Assembly: GCA_964456255.1 (NCBI GenBank)
Contig: CAYWDZ010000003.1
Span: 1 to 47,604 of the forward strand
Direction: 5' to 3'
Source: ZC4RG30 sp964456255
GTDB taxonomy: Bacteria; Pseudomonadota; Gammaproteobacteria; Steroidobacterales; Steroidobacteraceae
DNA: 47,604 nucleotides
Below, piece after piece: positions 41,370 to 47,604 of this stretch. The notes beneath the pieces were generated by a model that was not told where the DNA came from, ran no database searches, and saw only the letters and a program-made list of their open reading frames with translations. The position numbers and the translations under genes are program-made. Position 1 is the stretch's first letter. Every line of letters starts with the position of its first letter.

Positions 41370-41470
41370 ATCCGCAGCCCCCTGGTTCTTTCCGGTCTGA
41401 TGCCGTTACGGCGTGCAAATTTTGTCCAGTTTCCGAGTCAGGCTGCCGTTTGGCAAGAAGTTATTGGCCG

Positions 41471-41974
41471 CTACGTGCGGATTGATCTGGGAGGGGGAGA
41501 AGGCGCGAGCGGTATGGGCTGAGGCGGCGGCATCACAGGCGGAGGGATGATGAGGATCTCAGGCGGCTCAACGGGCGGCAGCAGCAACTCTTCGCGCCCG
41601 TCTGGTGGCTCCTGCGATTTCTCCAGCGAGAACTTCACGGGAATCTTCACGCAGGCCGGCTGCGGCTGCCTGCGGAAGATGCCCGGGGTGACGCGCACAG
41701 CCTTGCCCCAGCGCACCGCAGCCTCGTCGAGCCGGGAGAAGGTGGAGCTCTCGTCCACCGTCACGTCGCGGGGCCTGCCCCGATCGTCGTAGCAGAGCCT
41801 GATCTTGGTCGTGCCCTGCTCTTTCAGGGCACGGGAGGCGGCCGGGTAGTAGTCCTCGACCTGAGGCTTGAAGGCATATCGCGGCAGATTCGCGGGGATG
41901 TCGTGCGGCGGCGATTCGGAGCAGGCAGTTGCGGTTGCAAATGCCAGGAGCACGAGCGCTACGGGTAGCTTCAT
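41471..41974 (-). CDS. Lipoprotein with TonB_C-like domain and trailing proline-rich arm
   Basis: 167 residues with a lipoprotein signal (FATATAC, Cys18). Residues about 42-118 fit a TonB C-terminal fold: YYPAASRALKEQGTTKIRLCYDD, GRPRDVTVDESS, FSRLDEAAVRWGKAVRVTPG and VKIPVKFSL. Unusually, the Pro-rich stretch (IIPPPVMPPPQPIPLAPSPP) comes after the domain, not before. A true TonB is anchored at its N-terminus in the inner membrane with the arm in the middle; this is the reverse order. It may act as a separate periplasmic adaptor. Two Cys (61 and 108) could form a disulfide. Confidence 0.82.
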   Translation of the reverse strand: MKLPVALVLLAFATATACSESPPHDIPANLPRYAFKPQVEDYYPAASRALKEQGTTKIRLCYDDRGRPRDVTVDESSTFSRLDEAAVRWGKAVRVTPGIFRRQPQPACVKIPVKFSLEKSQEPPDGREELLLPPVEPPEILIIPPPVMPPPQPIPLAPSPPPRSIRT

Positions 41975-42192
41975 GACGGCCTCCGTGAATCCCTTCCGAT
42001 TGCAGGGTAACCCGAGAACGACGGGAACAGCATCGGAGGATCAGATGAGCTCGCCGAGCCGCGGACGGATGCCATCCCTGGGGAACGCGGAGATGTGCAC
42101 GAAAATATCCGGCAGTCTCATCCCGCCGACGACGTTGGACGTGGTAACGATGTCACGCGTTGAGGCGAATGACGGGAGATTCCATCGCCCTA

Positions 42193-43344
42193 TCAGTTGA
42201 CGACACTGCCGGGTTCTTCCACCTCATACCCCAGCTCGCGCAACTTCGCGATGTAGCCGTTGACGTGGGACACGTCACCATTCCACCCGATCTGCAGCAC
42301 CGCAAGCGTCGACTTGTTCGCCGCCAGCGCAGCCTCGGCAGCCGCGATCCACTCCGCATCCAGCTGCTGGTTGACTGAGATCACCTGCTTCCCGATGGTG
42401 TCCATCATCTTCCGGATGCCCGCCGGATCCGCGATCTCGCCTTTCTGGACCTTGCTGAGCAGCAGCTCCGCCTCATCGGCCTCATCGCAGTCCTTGACAC
42501 GAGCCGGGGGCTTTGCCTCTGACGTGCCGGCATTCTGCTTGATGTACTCGATCCTGCGTTCCAGGTATTCCAGCTTCTGCGTCACGCACATCTCGTCCAC
42601 CAGATCGGATTCTCGGATGAATTTCAGGATCCCACGCGTGTTCTTGATCTCGACCTTCAGCTCCACCTTCGGCAGGGTGCGCACCTTGACCTTGTGCTGC
42701 TTCGCCGCCTTGTCCACCAGCGGCCGCAACGCGGGCCCTCGCGGGGGTGGTCGGGGTTGCGCCGGTTCATCCTTGTGTTCGGGCAGCGGCCCGAGCTTCT
42801 CCCCGATCTCTTGCTCGAGCTTCTGCAAGGCGAAGGAAGGGCGAAACCTTTCGAGATCGTTGTCACGCGGGGCGTACTCGGCCTTGAGCACACGCCACCG
42901 CCCGTAGACGTCCGGTGGCAGCACATCCTTCAGGGTCTTGTTGTCGGGATTCTTCGTCACCGCCTTGTAGGCCGAAGGCACCAGGGTCACCATGCCGAAT
43001 ACCTTGAAGAAGCCGACATCGACATCCATCTTTCCGGGGTACATCAGCAGCTGGGATTCGGCCAGGCGTGCTTCCACCTGATCGAAACGCCACGTGGCAC
43101 CCGCGGGCGCTGGCGCATCGCCGAGCACCCACAGCACGTGGTCGCCCTTCGACACCTTCCACATCTTCGGCGTGGCGAGCCCGCCATAGACGATGATGGG
43201 TTCCAGTTCCGGGGGCTTCTGTTCCGTCAGCGGCTGCGCCGGGAGAAATGGCACCTGCGCCCTGAGTGGCAGAGCGGCAAACAGGCAGCAAGCGGCCGTT
43301 GCTGCCATGAACTGTGCTTTGCGCCTGTCAACCAACGTTCGCAT
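42193..43344 (-). CDS. TraB/GumN-like exported protein
   Basis: 383 residues from ATG 43344 (GGCGGG about 7 bases upstream); ATG 43365 is an alternative. After a signal peptide (AATAACCLFAALPLRAQ) it follows the TraB/GumN plan: WKVSKGDHVLWVLGDAPAP, WRFDQVEARLAESQLLMYP, a middle helical part, then TLAVLQIGWNGDVSHVNGYIAKLRELGYEV at the end in place of the usual GxxHL. A basic Pro-rich stretch (PAQPRPPPRGPALRPL) lies mid-protein. GumN relatives are putative metal-dependent exported hydrolases of unproven substrate. Last gene of a likely four-gene unit. Confidence 0.82.
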   Translation of the reverse strand: MRTLVDRRKAQFMAATAACCLFAALPLRAQVPFLPAQPLTEQKPPELEPIIVYGGLATPKMWKVSKGDHVLWVLGDAPAPAGATWRFDQVEARLAESQLLMYPGKMDVDVGFFKVFGMVTLVPSAYKAVTKNPDNKTLKDVLPPDVYGRWRVLKAEYAPRDNDLERFRPSFALQKLEQEIGEKLGPLPEHKDEPAQPRPPPRGPALRPLVDKAAKQHKVKVRTLPKVELKVEIKNTRGILKFIRESDLVDEMCVTQKLEYLERRIEYIKQNAGTSEAKPPARVKDCDEADEAELLLSKVQKGEIADPAGIRKMMDTIGKQVISVNQQLDAEWIAAAEAALAANKSTLAVLQIGWNGDVSHVNGYIAKLRELGYEVEEPGSVVN

Positions 43345-43382
43345 GTCGATAAACCCGCCATCCATGGTGAAGGCCCGATTGG

Positions 43383-43799
43383 TCAGTTCTGCTTCTTGTA
43401 CGGCACGAACTGCTTCAGGAAGATCACACCGGTCATGTAGCCGCCCACGCGATCGATGGTGCGGACGACGTCGGTGTTGCACAGCTGGCTGCTGAACCGC
43501 TCGATCACCATGATGTCGTCGCGTTTCAGCATCTGCGGGTCGGTGGGGCGCGCCACGTAGATGGTATCGCCCGCGTCGTAAACCAGCGCGACGCCCTCGA
43601 TCACTTCGAGCTTGCGCGACTGCGGCGCCGGGATGCAGCTCACGGGCGTACCGGCGGTGCGGCCCTGGAGCATCTGCGCGAGCTTGGCCTCGTTCTTCTC
43701 TGTGTACTTGTCCGCCCTGGCTGGCTGGTCCGCGGCGATGGCCGCCGCTGCAACCATCGCGAGTACAGTGCTGGACATGATCACTTTTGCGTATTGCAT
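43383..43799 (-). CDS. Small exported protein, DUF6491-like
   Basis: 138 residues with a signal peptide (VIMSSTVLAMVAAAAIA). The mature part has RTAGTPVSCIPAPQSRKLEVI, VYDAGDTIYVA, IERFSSQLCNTD and a closing GVIFLKQFVPY. One Cys early and one late, with a basic RKLEVIEGVAL strand between, resemble DUF6491 proteins; the match is by eye and tentative. It sits 38 bp before the TraB/GumN-like gene and 34 bp after the 257-residue gene on the same strand, probably in one transcript. Confidence 0.78.
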   Translation of the reverse strand: MQYAKVIMSSTVLAMVAAAAIAADQPARADKYTEKNEAKLAQMLQGRTAGTPVSCIPAPQSRKLEVIEGVALVYDAGDTIYVARPTDPQMLKRDDIMVIERFSSQLCNTDVVRTIDRVGGYMTGVIFLKQFVPYKKQN

Positions 43800-43833
43800 G
43801 AGCCTTCTCCAGCTGCGATGAAAGGAAACCTGC

Positions 43834-44607
43834 CTACTTCGCCTGATCCTGGCCGCCGCGCTCCTGAATGGACTGGCCATACGCCGGATCACACTCATAG
43901 GGAATGATGAAGCCGTCGCGGCGTTCCATGACCGAATAGCGCGTGCCGTGGTTGTTGAGCACCTGCGGATCCTCCACATCCTGCGTCCAGTGCAGATTCC
44001 TGCCATCCGGTGTCAGGCGGAAGCGCTCCACCAGATGCACCTGGTCGGAGTGACGCAGGCCATTGCCCATCATCGTGGACTCGGCCAGATGCGTGGTGTC
44101 CACCACCAGCGTGTCGCCTTCCCAGCGGCCGGTCGAATGCCCGACCGTGGTATGCGGATAGTCCGGACCTGGATGCGGCCGGCCGTCCATGAAGATGACG
44201 CGCACCTGGTCGTAGTATTCGAGCCGGATCACGATGAGCTTGTCGCTCTGGTAGATCTCGAACGGAAACGGGCCGGGCATGCCGTAGATGATCGAGGGAG
44301 GTTTGCAGGCGTTGGAAATCGTTTCCTCGTCCATCGGGTTCCACTTCATGGCGGCGGCGCGGGCCGCCTCCTTCACGTCAAGGTCGCCGAAATTCCCGCC
44401 GGTTCGGCTGGGCGCGCCGAGGTCGCGAATGGTGCCGCTCTTCGCCGGGAACTTCGACGTGAGTTCCGGCATGCGCGCGCCACCGCCGCCGCCGCGACCT
44501 GGCCACCAGAATCCCTCCATGTTCGGCGTGGCGGCAAAGGCCGGCAGCGCCACGATGACGGTTGCGATGAACGCACCGGCGCTGGCGCGCAGGGCCCGGC
44601 TGATCAT
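43834..44607 (-). CDS. Exported protein paired with DUF6152, unknown
   Basis: 257 residues with a signal peptide (to AAFA-ATP). A Gly run (PGRGGGGGARM) follows, then a beta-rich domain: CKPPSIIYGMPGPFPFEIYQ, KLIVIRLEYYDQVRVIFMDG, RPHPGPDYPHTTVGHSTGRW, DTLVVDTTHLAES and LHWTQDVEDP. I recognise this pattern from many exported proteins next to DUF6152 genes but know no assigned function. The start overlaps the DUF6152 stop by 1 bp (TAATG), so the two are translated together. Confidence 0.85.
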   Translation of the reverse strand: MISRALRASAGAFIATVIVALPAFAATPNMEGFWWPGRGGGGGARMPELTSKFPAKSGTIRDLGAPSRTGGNFGDLDVKEAARAAAMKWNPMDEETISNACKPPSIIYGMPGPFPFEIYQSDKLIVIRLEYYDQVRVIFMDGRPHPGPDYPHTTVGHSTGRWEGDTLVVDTTHLAESTMMGNGLRHSDQVHLVERFRLTPDGRNLHWTQDVEDPQVLNNHGTRYSVMERRDGFIIPYECDPAYGQSIQERGGQDQAK

Positions 44608-45002
44608 TACTGGTCTCCGGACTGCTGGCGCCCGCCAATCGGCGTGCCGTCCGGTCGCTTGGCCCCGCTGATGCGCATCAGTCGCGAGCCATCACGGGCC
44701 GCCCAGCCGTCCACGATGATGTGGTCACCGGGCTTGATCATGTCCTTGGTCCAGCCGGAGCGGCGCATGTAAGTCGGCGAAGTGGTTTCCACCGTCCAGG
44801 TTTCCTTCTCGCCCTTCGCATTGGTGACATCGAGCATGATGATCCCGTGCGGATTGGTGAAGCGGAACATCGTCACCACGCCTTCCTTGGTGATGGGCTT
44901 GCTTGAATCGTAGTGCACGGCAAAGGAATGGTGCGCATGCGCCGGCGCGCCCGCCAGCACCAGTGCCGAAGCGACGCAGATCAACAGGGATCGGGTTGCC
45001 AT
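44607..45002 (-). CDS. DUF6152-family exported protein
   Basis: 131 residues from ATG 45002. Signal peptide ending AGAPAHAHHSFA: the mature protein starts with the HHSFA motif that marks the family. Then come FAVHYDSSKPITKEGVVTMF, FTNPHGIIMLDV, ETWTVETTSPTYMRRSGW and DHIIVDGWAARDGSRLM. It is a small beta-barrel (OB-like) periplasmic protein whose His pair may bind metal (inference). Head of the DUF6152, 257-residue, DUF6491-like, TraB/GumN-like transcript. The 148 bp before it hold a small palindrome GGTGAT-N6-ATCACC (45109-45126). Confidence 0.88.
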   Translation of the reverse strand: MATRSLLICVASALVLAGAPAHAHHSFAVHYDSSKPITKEGVVTMFRFTNPHGIIMLDVTNAKGEKETWTVETTSPTYMRRSGWTKDMIKPGDHIIVDGWAARDGSRLMRISGAKRPDGTPIGGRQQSGDQ

Positions 45003-45150
45003 GTTGCCTTTCTCCACTTGTGCCACTGGACGGGACTCTACTCCTGGAGAGCATAGGTGCGCAGCCGCTGCATCGCTACCGGCGCATTTGTCGCGCGTTG
45101 ACCATGTTGGTGATTGCCAGATCACCGGGTGCAATACGCGACCGCGAGGG

Positions 45151-45339
45151 TCATTTACCGAGAAGTTTGCTGATGGCAGCCTTGACCTCGTACCAGGGAA
45201 CAGCATCACCGGGATTGGCTTCGTGGTCGGCGAGCCGGCATTCCAACTCCTGGGCCAGTTCACGCGGAGACGACAGGAAGTCGTCAACAAACTTCACTGC
45301 ACCGATCGGTCCCTTGGTGTAACTGACTGGCTTGCTCAT
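45151..45339 (-). CDS. Third gene of toxin-antitoxin operon, 62 residues
   Basis: 62 residues: MSKPVSYTKGPIGAVKFV, then an acidic helix and ending DAVPWYEVKAAISKLLGK. The closing PWxEVKAxI element looks like the toxin-binding tail of Phd/RelB-type antitoxins, which suggests a second, trimmed antitoxin; this is inference. It overlaps the upstream HTH gene by 4 bp (ATGA). Its base composition is lower in GC than the neighbours. Confidence 0.65.
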   Translation of the reverse strand: MSKPVSYTKGPIGAVKFVDDFLSSPRELAQELECRLADHEANPGDAVPWYEVKAAISKLLGK

Positions 45340-45635
45340 GAATCCGCCTCCAGTGCCCGCATCACTGCCTTTGGTTCGCGCTCTATGATCTTCATCAGCG
45401 TCCTGGCTGCGCCCGTGGGTGACCGCTGTCCCTGCTCCCACTTTCTAAGTGTGGATGCGCTCACACCGAACGCATCGGCGAACTGGTCCTGCGAGAGCCC
45501 AAGCCGCTGACGCGCCCTTTGCACGTCATCCGGCGAAATGGACACGTTGCGGATCCGTACGCGGGATTTCTTGCCCTGCGCATGCGCCATCGCCTGCGCC
45601 ATCGCCTGCACCAGTTCATCGCCAAGCTTGCTCAT
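45336..45635 (-). CDS. NadS-like HTH antitoxin/regulator
   Basis: 99 residues from ATG 45635. An N-terminal region (KLGDELVQAMAQAMAHAQGK) precedes an XRE-type HTH: VQRARQRLGLSQDQFADAFGVSASTLRKWEQG, then QRSPTGAARTLMKIIEREP. This is the NadS/HigA-like layout in which the HTH antitoxin follows the toxin gene. It should bind its own promoter with or without toxin. ATGA overlaps at both ends couple it to toxin and third gene. Confidence 0.9.
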   Translation of the reverse strand: MSKLGDELVQAMAQAMAHAQGKKSRVRIRNVSISPDDVQRARQRLGLSQDQFADAFGVSASTLRKWEQGQRSPTGAARTLMKIIEREPKAVMRALEADS

Positions 45636-45970
45636 CTTCGCTTCCTCAATGCCTTGATTGCTGCCGCGAATGCCGCCACCGACTTGCGGTGCTGGCTCGT
45701 CAGATCCGCACGTTCGTTCTTGCCATACACCAGCAGCGCGTAGATCGGCATGTCTTCGTCGTAGTAGAAATAGATGACTCGCACTCCACCAGACTTGCCT
45801 CGACCCATCGCGCCAAACCGAACCTTTCGCACCCCGCCAGTTCCCACGATTTCGTCCCCCGCCAGGGGATGGGATGCCAGAAAGGTCAGGAGATCGAAAT
45901 ACTCGGCCTCCGTCAGCAACTTCCTGACCCGGCGAATGAAGGGAGGCGCTTCGGCAACGGTCTGCAGCAC
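45632..45970 (-). CDS. RelE/HigB-family toxin
   Basis: 112 residues from GTG 45970. The RelE fold landmarks are present: FDLLTFLASHPLAGDEIVG, GVRKVRFGAMGRGKSGGVRV, IYFYYDEDMPIYALLVYGKNERADL and a basic end (KALRKRR). RelE-family toxins cleave mRNA, usually on the ribosome. Gene order toxin first, then HTH antitoxin, is the HigBA/NadS arrangement. The weak start codon may keep toxin levels low. Confidence 0.9.
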   Translation of the reverse strand: MLQTVAEAPPFIRRVRKLLTEAEYFDLLTFLASHPLAGDEIVGTGGVRKVRFGAMGRGKSGGVRVIYFYYDEDMPIYALLVYGKNERADLTSQHRKSVAAFAAAIKALRKRR

Positions 45971-46515
45971 GAAATGTAGCCCATTGGGTTATAGGGAGCA
46001 ATGCGGGAATCAGGCTAGTGAATGAGCCCGTGATTGGGGTCTCGCGAATCGGGCGCGAGCACGCGCAAATTGCGCCGCTGTGCTGGCGAGCCGGGCAGAT
46101 GAGCGCCATGGGGTGTTGCCCTGATGGGGTGTGGCGCGTCAGGTGGCAGCCAGCCGAATCCTCCAACCAGTGGTTGGAGTTAATCGCCAGGCCCTGGCGA
46201 TCAGTCAAGCTTCAGTCAACTCATGTGTCAGGCCGCGCGAAGGCCAAAGTGTCGCGATTCTGGTGTTTTTGCGACACGTTTGCGGGCAGTGTCGCCCGCA
46301 GCGACATGTCCTGCCAGCACTACTACGCCGCCACTTCCTCGTACGAGAACCGCGGCGCGTCCGCCCGCTTCGAGAGAAGTAGCGAACTCTCATGGCTTGA
46401 ACCGGAGAATACCGGTTCCCGGTTCGCAGCCAAGTCGACAATTCCAAAGTCGACAATCATGAAGGATGTGGCGGTCTAACATCCGTGTCCCGATCACCCA
46501 GCAGATCAGGCAGAC
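45971..46515. other. 545-bp non-coding stretch with several inverted repeats
   Basis: No credible gene is visible: the 153-codon plus-strand frame (46018-46479) has poor composition and no homology that I recognise. It holds two nested TGTCGC/GCGACA pairs (TGTCGC at 46250 and 46290; GCGACA at 46271 and 46301), the second pair forming a tight hairpin with loop CCGCA; a GAACCGG-N6-CCGGTTC palindrome (46399-46418); and a pair of GTCGACAAT repeats. It is a regulatory region for the toxin gene and the HTH gene, or a relic of insertion. Confidence 0.6.
46434..46457. repeat. Direct repeat pair GTCGACAAT (left)
   Basis: Two copies of GTCGACAAT, at 46434-46442 and 46449-46457 (15 bp period), lie about 60 bp before the HTH gene at 46516. 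The same 9-mer recurs as a pair at 47572-47597. Confidence 0.8.
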
Positions 46516-46878
46516 ATGGAGCCACGCCTTTTCAAACAACTCCTGCAGAGTATTCGTGAGGCGGGACAGTATGCGCGAGGCGAACGCCTGCCCGCCCGCG
46601 TGCATATCCATGGCGGAAATCAGGTCAAACAATTGCGTGAGGTCCTGCATTTCAGCCAGTCGGACTTTGCCAAGCTGCTGGACGTGCAGGTGCGCACGGT
46701 GCGCAATTGGGAGAAGGGGCCGCACGAACCGCGTGGACCGCTCAAGGCCCTGTTGCGCGCAATGCAGAATGATCCGCCAAATGTCGTGCGGGCATTGTCA
46801 CGGCCTCTGATCAGCCTTCCCAAGGGTAAATCGAAGGCCAAGTCCTCATCCAGGACCCGACCCGGCAGGCGTCCCTAG
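46516..46878 (+). CDS. NadS-like HTH regulator without adjacent toxin
   Basis: 120 residues. N-terminal LFKQLLQSIREAGQYARGE, then HTH VKQLREVLHFSQSDFAKLLDVQVRTVRNWEKG and PHEPRGPLKALLRAMQNDPP, with a basic tail (KGKSKAKSSSRTRPGRRP). It is the same class as the protein at 45336, but no RelE-type gene precedes it; the upstream 545 bp is non-coding. It may be an orphan antitoxin that neutralises a distant toxin, or a remnant of a broken pair. Its stop overlaps the opposing YafQ-like gene. Confidence 0.85.
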   Translation: MEPRLFKQLLQSIREAGQYARGERLPARVHIHGGNQVKQLREVLHFSQSDFAKLLDVQVRTVRNWEKGPHEPRGPLKALLRAMQNDPPNVVRALSRPLISLPKGKSKAKSSSRTRPGRRP

Positions 46879-47198
46879 CTCCTGCTCCGCGGGCCTGGCT
46901 TGCGCCTGCCCCGCCGCCGGAACAGGTGCTTGTGCGTGCCGGCCCGATGAAATACCACCTCGTCGCTGCGCTGCTTGCGGACATAGATGATCAGGTCGTC
47001 CGGGCCGATGTGAAACTCGCGGCGGTGGGCCCAGTCGTCCTTCAGCTCGTGGTCCCCGAAGGTCGCCGGCAATGCGGCTCCCGAAGCCAGAAGCTCGATC
47101 GCCAGGAGCCAGGCATCGAGGTCGAAGTTCTCGCCGCGCAGATCTCGCAGTTCGCGGAGTTCGATTAGGAACTTCTTCCGGAACCGCAGCAGCGTCAC
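46875..47198 (-). CDS. YafQ/RelE-family mRNA interferase toxin
   Basis: 107 residues from GTG 47198 overlapping the antitoxin stop (GTGA). YafQ pattern: LPATFGDHELKDDWAHRREFHI, DDLIIYVRK, VVFHRAGTHKHLFRRR; the DHxL, the HI-D-LIxY and the RxGTHxxLF His are the catalytic-region landmarks of this branch. It cleaves mRNA in family members studied. The tail is very basic. Antitoxin precedes toxin, unlike the pair at 45.3-46.0 kb. Confidence 0.9.
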   Translation of the reverse strand: MTLLRFRKKFLIELRELRDLRGENFDLDAWLLAIELLASGAALPATFGDHELKDDWAHRREFHIGPDDLIIYVRKQRSDEVVFHRAGTHKHLFRRRGRRKPGPRSRS

Positions 47199-47419
47199 TT
47201 CAGGAATTCACGCATGAACCGGGCGGCGTCCTTGCCGCTGGCGAACAGGACGTCGCCATTCGGCTCGACCTTGCCCCGGTGAGCTCGGGCCAGCCGCGCA
47301 GCGCTGCGGCCAGCAGCGGCTGTCAATGCAGTGAGCGCTGCCCGTGCGGTGCGCTTGCCAGTCAATGCCTTGGCGCGCTCGATGACTTCGTCGGGCAATT
47401 CGACTTTCTGCAGGCTCAT
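47195..47419 (-). CDS. Antitoxin of the YafQ-like module
   Basis: 74 residues from ATG 47419 with AGGTG about 6 bases upstream. N-terminal KVELPDEVIERAKALTGKRTARAALTAL looks like a ribbon-helix-helix or short helical DNA-binding part; the C-terminal part (DVLFASGKDAARFMREFLK) is the likely toxin-binding segment. The family is not certain. It is translationally coupled to the downstream toxin. Confidence 0.82.
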   Translation of the reverse strand: MSLQKVELPDEVIERAKALTGKRTARAALTALTAAAGRSAARLARAHRGKVEPNGDVLFASGKDAARFMREFLK

Positions 47420-47571
47420 GCTGGGCACCTTTCGCATTTCCGCCGGGATTGTAGCGCGGGTGCCGGAGCCTTCGAGGTTCGTCGCGAATTTCATGCGGGC
47501 AGCTTGCCGGCAACGGGCGCCTGACGGTCGCTCGATATCTGCCGGGCGTGCGCAGATTTGCGGAATGTGAG

Positions 47572-47597
47572 GTCGACAATCGCCCGGAGTCGACAAT
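47572..47597. repeat. Direct repeat pair GTCGACAAT (right)
   Basis: GTCGACAAT occurs at 47572-47580 and 47589-47597 (17 bp period), about 150 bp before the antitoxin start on the minus strand. It matches the left pair in sequence and in orientation on the plus strand. Confidence 0.8.
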
Positions 47598-47604
47598 CCC
47601 CACC

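Noticed and set aside
41868..42200. 110-codon plus-strand frame between lipoprotein and TraB-like genes
   Set aside because: Partly antisense to the TonB_C-like lipoprotein and it ends inside the TraB-like gene; no signal or domain. The 218-bp gap itself shows nothing clear.
46018..46479. 153-codon plus-strand frame in the non-coding stretch
   Set aside because: No ribosome site, no recognisable domain, and it spans several palindromes and the GTCGACAAT repeats.

Overview
The window is about 47.6 kb of GC-rich (roughly two-thirds G+C), gene-dense bacterial chromosome with one 100-base run of N (36004-36103), so it comes from a draft scaffold or a metagenome-assembled genome. The gene content points to a Gammaproteobacterium, perhaps near Steroidobacteraceae/Nevskiales/Xanthomonadales: an LdtD-like and MepK-like pair, YghU, TerC, PQQ alcohol dehydrogenase, two tannase/feruloyl-esterase proteins, DUF3237, DUF6152, and many exported proteins of unknown function. 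This placement is an inference; there is no rRNA or other marker gene. No tRNA, rRNA, CRISPR array, transposase or phage gene was seen.

Layout. 0-9.8 kb: end of an ABC-2 exporter operon, alkaline phosphatase, an exported 11-residue-repeat protein, a lipoprotein, a KAS III enzyme, and cell-wall enzymes (L,D-transpeptidase, MepK-like M15 peptidase, NlpC/P60 lipoprotein) with a PHB-depolymerase-like esterase and a GST. 9.9-14.7 kb: a catabolic cluster of two tannase-family esterases, DUF3237 and a MarR regulator. 14.7-18.1 kb: a two-gene signalling operon (PAS histidine kinase plus REC-GGDEF-EAL regulator). 18.3-27.2 kb: PQQ dehydrogenase, SPFH protein, an EEP nuclease coupled to an SRAP/HMCES-type protein, DUF4159, MAPEG, and a membrane protein plus winged-helix regulator behind a twin-palindrome promoter.

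27.2-30.2 kb holds the most unusual locus: five minus-strand genes, each overlapping the next by 4 bp. In transcription order they are three tiny two-helix membrane paralogues, an Lgt-like membrane enzyme and a radical SAM protein with the cysteine layout of tetraether-lipid synthase (Tes, MJ0619). It looks like a membrane-lipid modification operon.

30.3-45 kb: homocysteine-methyltransferase-like and dienelactone-hydrolase genes, TerC, YghU, a GNAT, an exported metallo-beta-lactamase-fold protein, two TonB-like halves, and a run of exported proteins (TraB/GumN-like, DUF6152 and others). Four paralogues of one exported family lie at 26.4, 32.8, 39.4 and 40.4 kb; three of them, and one tannase, carry Gly/Pro/Ala-rich collagen-like tracts.

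45.1-47.6 kb: a toxin-antitoxin island with a RelE/HigB-NadS-like pair plus a third small gene, an orphan NadS-like HTH gene and a YafQ-like toxin with its antitoxin. The last two units are bracketed by paired GTCGACAAT direct repeats.
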